Part shown: piece after piece, positions 19,425-20,654 of the stretch
How positions within the stretch are numbered: the stretch's first letter is position 1
How the letters are laid out: every line of letters begins with the position of its first letter
Source: a virus
DNA length: 20,654 nucleotides
Reading direction: 5' to 3' (one strand)
IMG/VR virus record: IMGVR_UViG_3300013307_000054
Span: 1 to 20,654 of that record
The notes under the pieces: generated by a model
What the model saw: only the letters and a program-made list of their open reading frames with translations
The model's database searches: none
Told to the model about the DNA's origin: nothing
Program-made: the position numbers and the translations under genes

Positions 19425-19450
19425 GGCTGGCACCTCAACGGGTGCTGGCC
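19425..19450 (+). other. Intergenic stem-loop 3
   Basis: GGCTGGCACC and GGTGCTGGCC form a 10-bp stem with two wobble pairs and a six-base loop. GGTACTA follows at 19451 and ACAGGGAGG at 19462-19470. Confidence 0.75.
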
Positions 19451-19476
19451 GGTACTACACAACAGGGAGGATCCTC

Positions 19477-20271
19477 ATGACAGAAAGCGATCAGACCAGG
19501 TACGCTGACAAGATCGCAGCGCTGCTCCGGAAGGCTGAGAGCACGCCGCATCCTGAGGAAGCGGAAAGCTTCTTCACCAAGGCTGCGGAGCTCATGGCCA
19601 AGTACCGGATCGACGAGGCGATGCTTGCTCAGCGCGAGGGTCGCAAGGCCGACGACCAGTATGCCGAGGAAGAGTTTGTGACAATCGGCATCTATCGTCA
19701 TGCCCTCTACTGGCTGGACTGCTACTGTCTCTGGGCAGCAGGTTGCGAGTTGTACGAGATCAGCAGACCTGGTCCGCGCACCCTCGATGGCAAGGAGTAC
19801 AAGCAGACCCGAGTCATCGTCGGTGCCGGCTTCAAGTCAGATCTCGACAGCGCTCGCATGCTGGCTACCAGCCTGAAGCTCCAAGCCATGCGCGCGGAGA
19901 CCAGTTGGTGGGACGCCAACGAGTATCGCTACGAATGGGATACGAAGGGCAATCAGCACGCTGCTCGGCGCGGCTTCATGTTGGCTTACGCACAAGGTGC
20001 GTGGACCATCATGAAGAAGGCCAACAAGGAGGCAGAGCAGGCTGCTCAGGACGAGCAGGGCGAAGGCACTTCGGTAGCTCTGGTGCTTGCGAACAAGAGC
20101 GACATCGTGAAGCACGAGTTCCAGAAGCGCCACAGCGATCTGCGCGAAGGTCGCGCCAGTCGCATGAACGATGGCGGCTACGAGGCGCGCGCAGCTGGCT
20201 ACGCCGAAGGCAAGAAGGCCGATGTCGGAACTGGCAAGGTCGGCAGCGGTCGCAAGGCAATCACGAGTTAG
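19477..20271 (+). CDS. DUF2786-domain protein
   Basis: The protein has 264 residues. Residues 8-50 match the DUF2786 pattern: DKIAALLRKAESTPHPEEAE, then SFFTKAAELMAKYRIDEAML. The middle (residues 68-180) fits the mixed domain that commonly follows DUF2786 in phage proteins (RVIVGAGFKSDLDSARMLAT, RRGFMLAYAQGAWTIMKKAN). The C-terminus is rich in Gly, Ala and Lys (YEARAAGYAEGKKADVGTGK). The family is widespread in phages and actinobacteria and its role is unknown. The gene follows a stem-loop and ACAGGGAGGATCCTC before ATG. It is the largest gene of the visible rightward block. Confidence 0.8.
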   Translation: MTESDQTRYADKIAALLRKAESTPHPEEAESFFTKAAELMAKYRIDEAMLAQREGRKADDQYAEEEFVTIGIYRHALYWLDCYCLWAAGCELYEISRPGPRTLDGKEYKQTRVIVGAGFKSDLDSARMLATSLKLQAMRAETSWWDANEYRYEWDTKGNQHAARRGFMLAYAQGAWTIMKKANKEAEQAAQDEQGEGTSVALVLANKSDIVKHEFQKRHSDLREGRASRMNDGGYEARAAGYAEGKKADVGTGKVGSGRKAITS

Positions 20272-20274
20272 CAG

Positions 20275-20301
20275 CCATCCTCACTCACTGAGTGGGGATG
20301 G
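20275..20301 (+). other. Intergenic stem-loop 4
   Basis: CCATCCTCACTC and GAGTGGGGATGG form a 12-bp stem (one wobble pair) with a three-base loop. GGTACTA overlaps its end at 20301, then ACAGGGAGG lies at 20314-20322. No U-tract follows. Confidence 0.8.
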
Positions 20302-20326
20302 GTACTAACCAACACAGGGAGGATCC

Positions 20327-20654
20327 ATGAAGCACGAGCATTCATTCAGGCTGCCTTCGGGCACGGTCAACGTGGTAGTCAGCCACGAAGATCCGAAGCC
20401 GCTCAGTGCTGCCGAGTGGGAGGCGCTCGAGAGAGTTGAGCGTCGCATCCACCGTGGCAACGCTGGGCACGGCTGGACTGACGTCATGTGCAACGACGGT
20501 GACGAGAATCTGAACTGGCTGTGGTCGCACACCAAGACGTACGTCGAAGAGGACTACAGGGTGTACGACATGAAGGAGCGCAATCAGCGACCCGACATCA
20601 TCACAGCCTGGATCATGCACGAGACAGCACGTCGTGTAGGTCAGTGCCTCGCCA
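20327..20654 (+). CDS. Hypothetical protein (partial, runs off right edge)
   Basis: The frame is open for 109 codons to the window end. It begins MKHEHSFRLPSGTVNVVVSH and continues with a helix (SAAEWEALERVERRIHRGNA), an acidic segment (CNDGDENLNWLWSHTK) and a further helix (IITAWIMHETARRV). No family is recognised in the visible part. The ATG is preceded by ACAGGGAGGATCC, as for its neighbours. The 3' end lies outside the window, so length and domain content are unknown. Confidence 0.75.
   Translation, partial: MKHEHSFRLPSGTVNVVVSHEDPKPLSAAEWEALERVERRIHRGNAGHGWTDVMCNDGDENLNWLWSHTKTYVEEDYRVYDMKERNQRPDIITAWIMHETARRVGQCLA

Overview
The window looks like part of a tailed double-stranded DNA bacteriophage (or prophage) genome. 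GC content is moderately high and genes are packed tightly, many with ATGA, GTGA, TGATG or TAATG overlaps. Strong Shine-Dalgarno sites (AGGAGG, GGGAGG) recur. The style fits a phage of a high-GC Gram-positive host, probably an actinobacterium, but the host cannot be fixed from the sequence. No integrase, repressor, tRNA, CRISPR array or insertion sequence was recognised. The window is cut in a gene at each end.

Leftward block (minus strand, read from about 16.6 kb down to 1). It opens with a cluster of very small genes at 14.99-16.58 kb: two zinc-binding-type proteins, a DnaJ-like CxxCxGxG protein, a 31-residue membrane peptide and a DUF1508 protein. A RuvC-like nuclease follows, then the packaging genes (small terminase with an N-terminal zinc motif, large terminase with ATPase and nuclease motifs). 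Next is a lysis cassette with a lysozyme-like protein, an M15-type peptidase endolysin and a holin, then a papain-like cysteine protease. The head module contains a 1053-residue portal-protease-scaffold fusion, a decoration protein and the major capsid protein. It continues with several virion proteins of unknown role, including a 672-residue protein with about 20 tandem 21-residue repeats, a head-tail connector, and the start of a neck protein at the left edge.

Non-coding hub (16,579-18,001). About 1.4 kb carries no convincing gene. It holds alternating-CG blocks, an AT-rich stretch with a good sigma70-type promoter and inverted ACAAATATGT sites, a GC-rich stretch of short tandem duplications flanked by a direct repeat, and a 0.4 kb hairpin-rich segment leading into the rightward genes.

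Rightward block (plus strand, 18,002 to the end). Seven small genes, probably early, include a coiled-coil protein, a zinc ribbon protein and a DUF2786 protein. Six of the seven follow an ACAGGGAGG ribosome-binding element, and each gap holds a 7-13 bp stem-loop. This resembles the start-associated-sequence architecture described in some mycobacteriophages, but with a different sequence.

The most interesting items are the portal-protease-scaffold fusion with two strong in-frame internal start sites (a Mu I/Z-like nested arrangement), the repeated stem-loop/RBS cassette of the rightward genes, the structured non-coding hub, and the 20-repeat virion protein.
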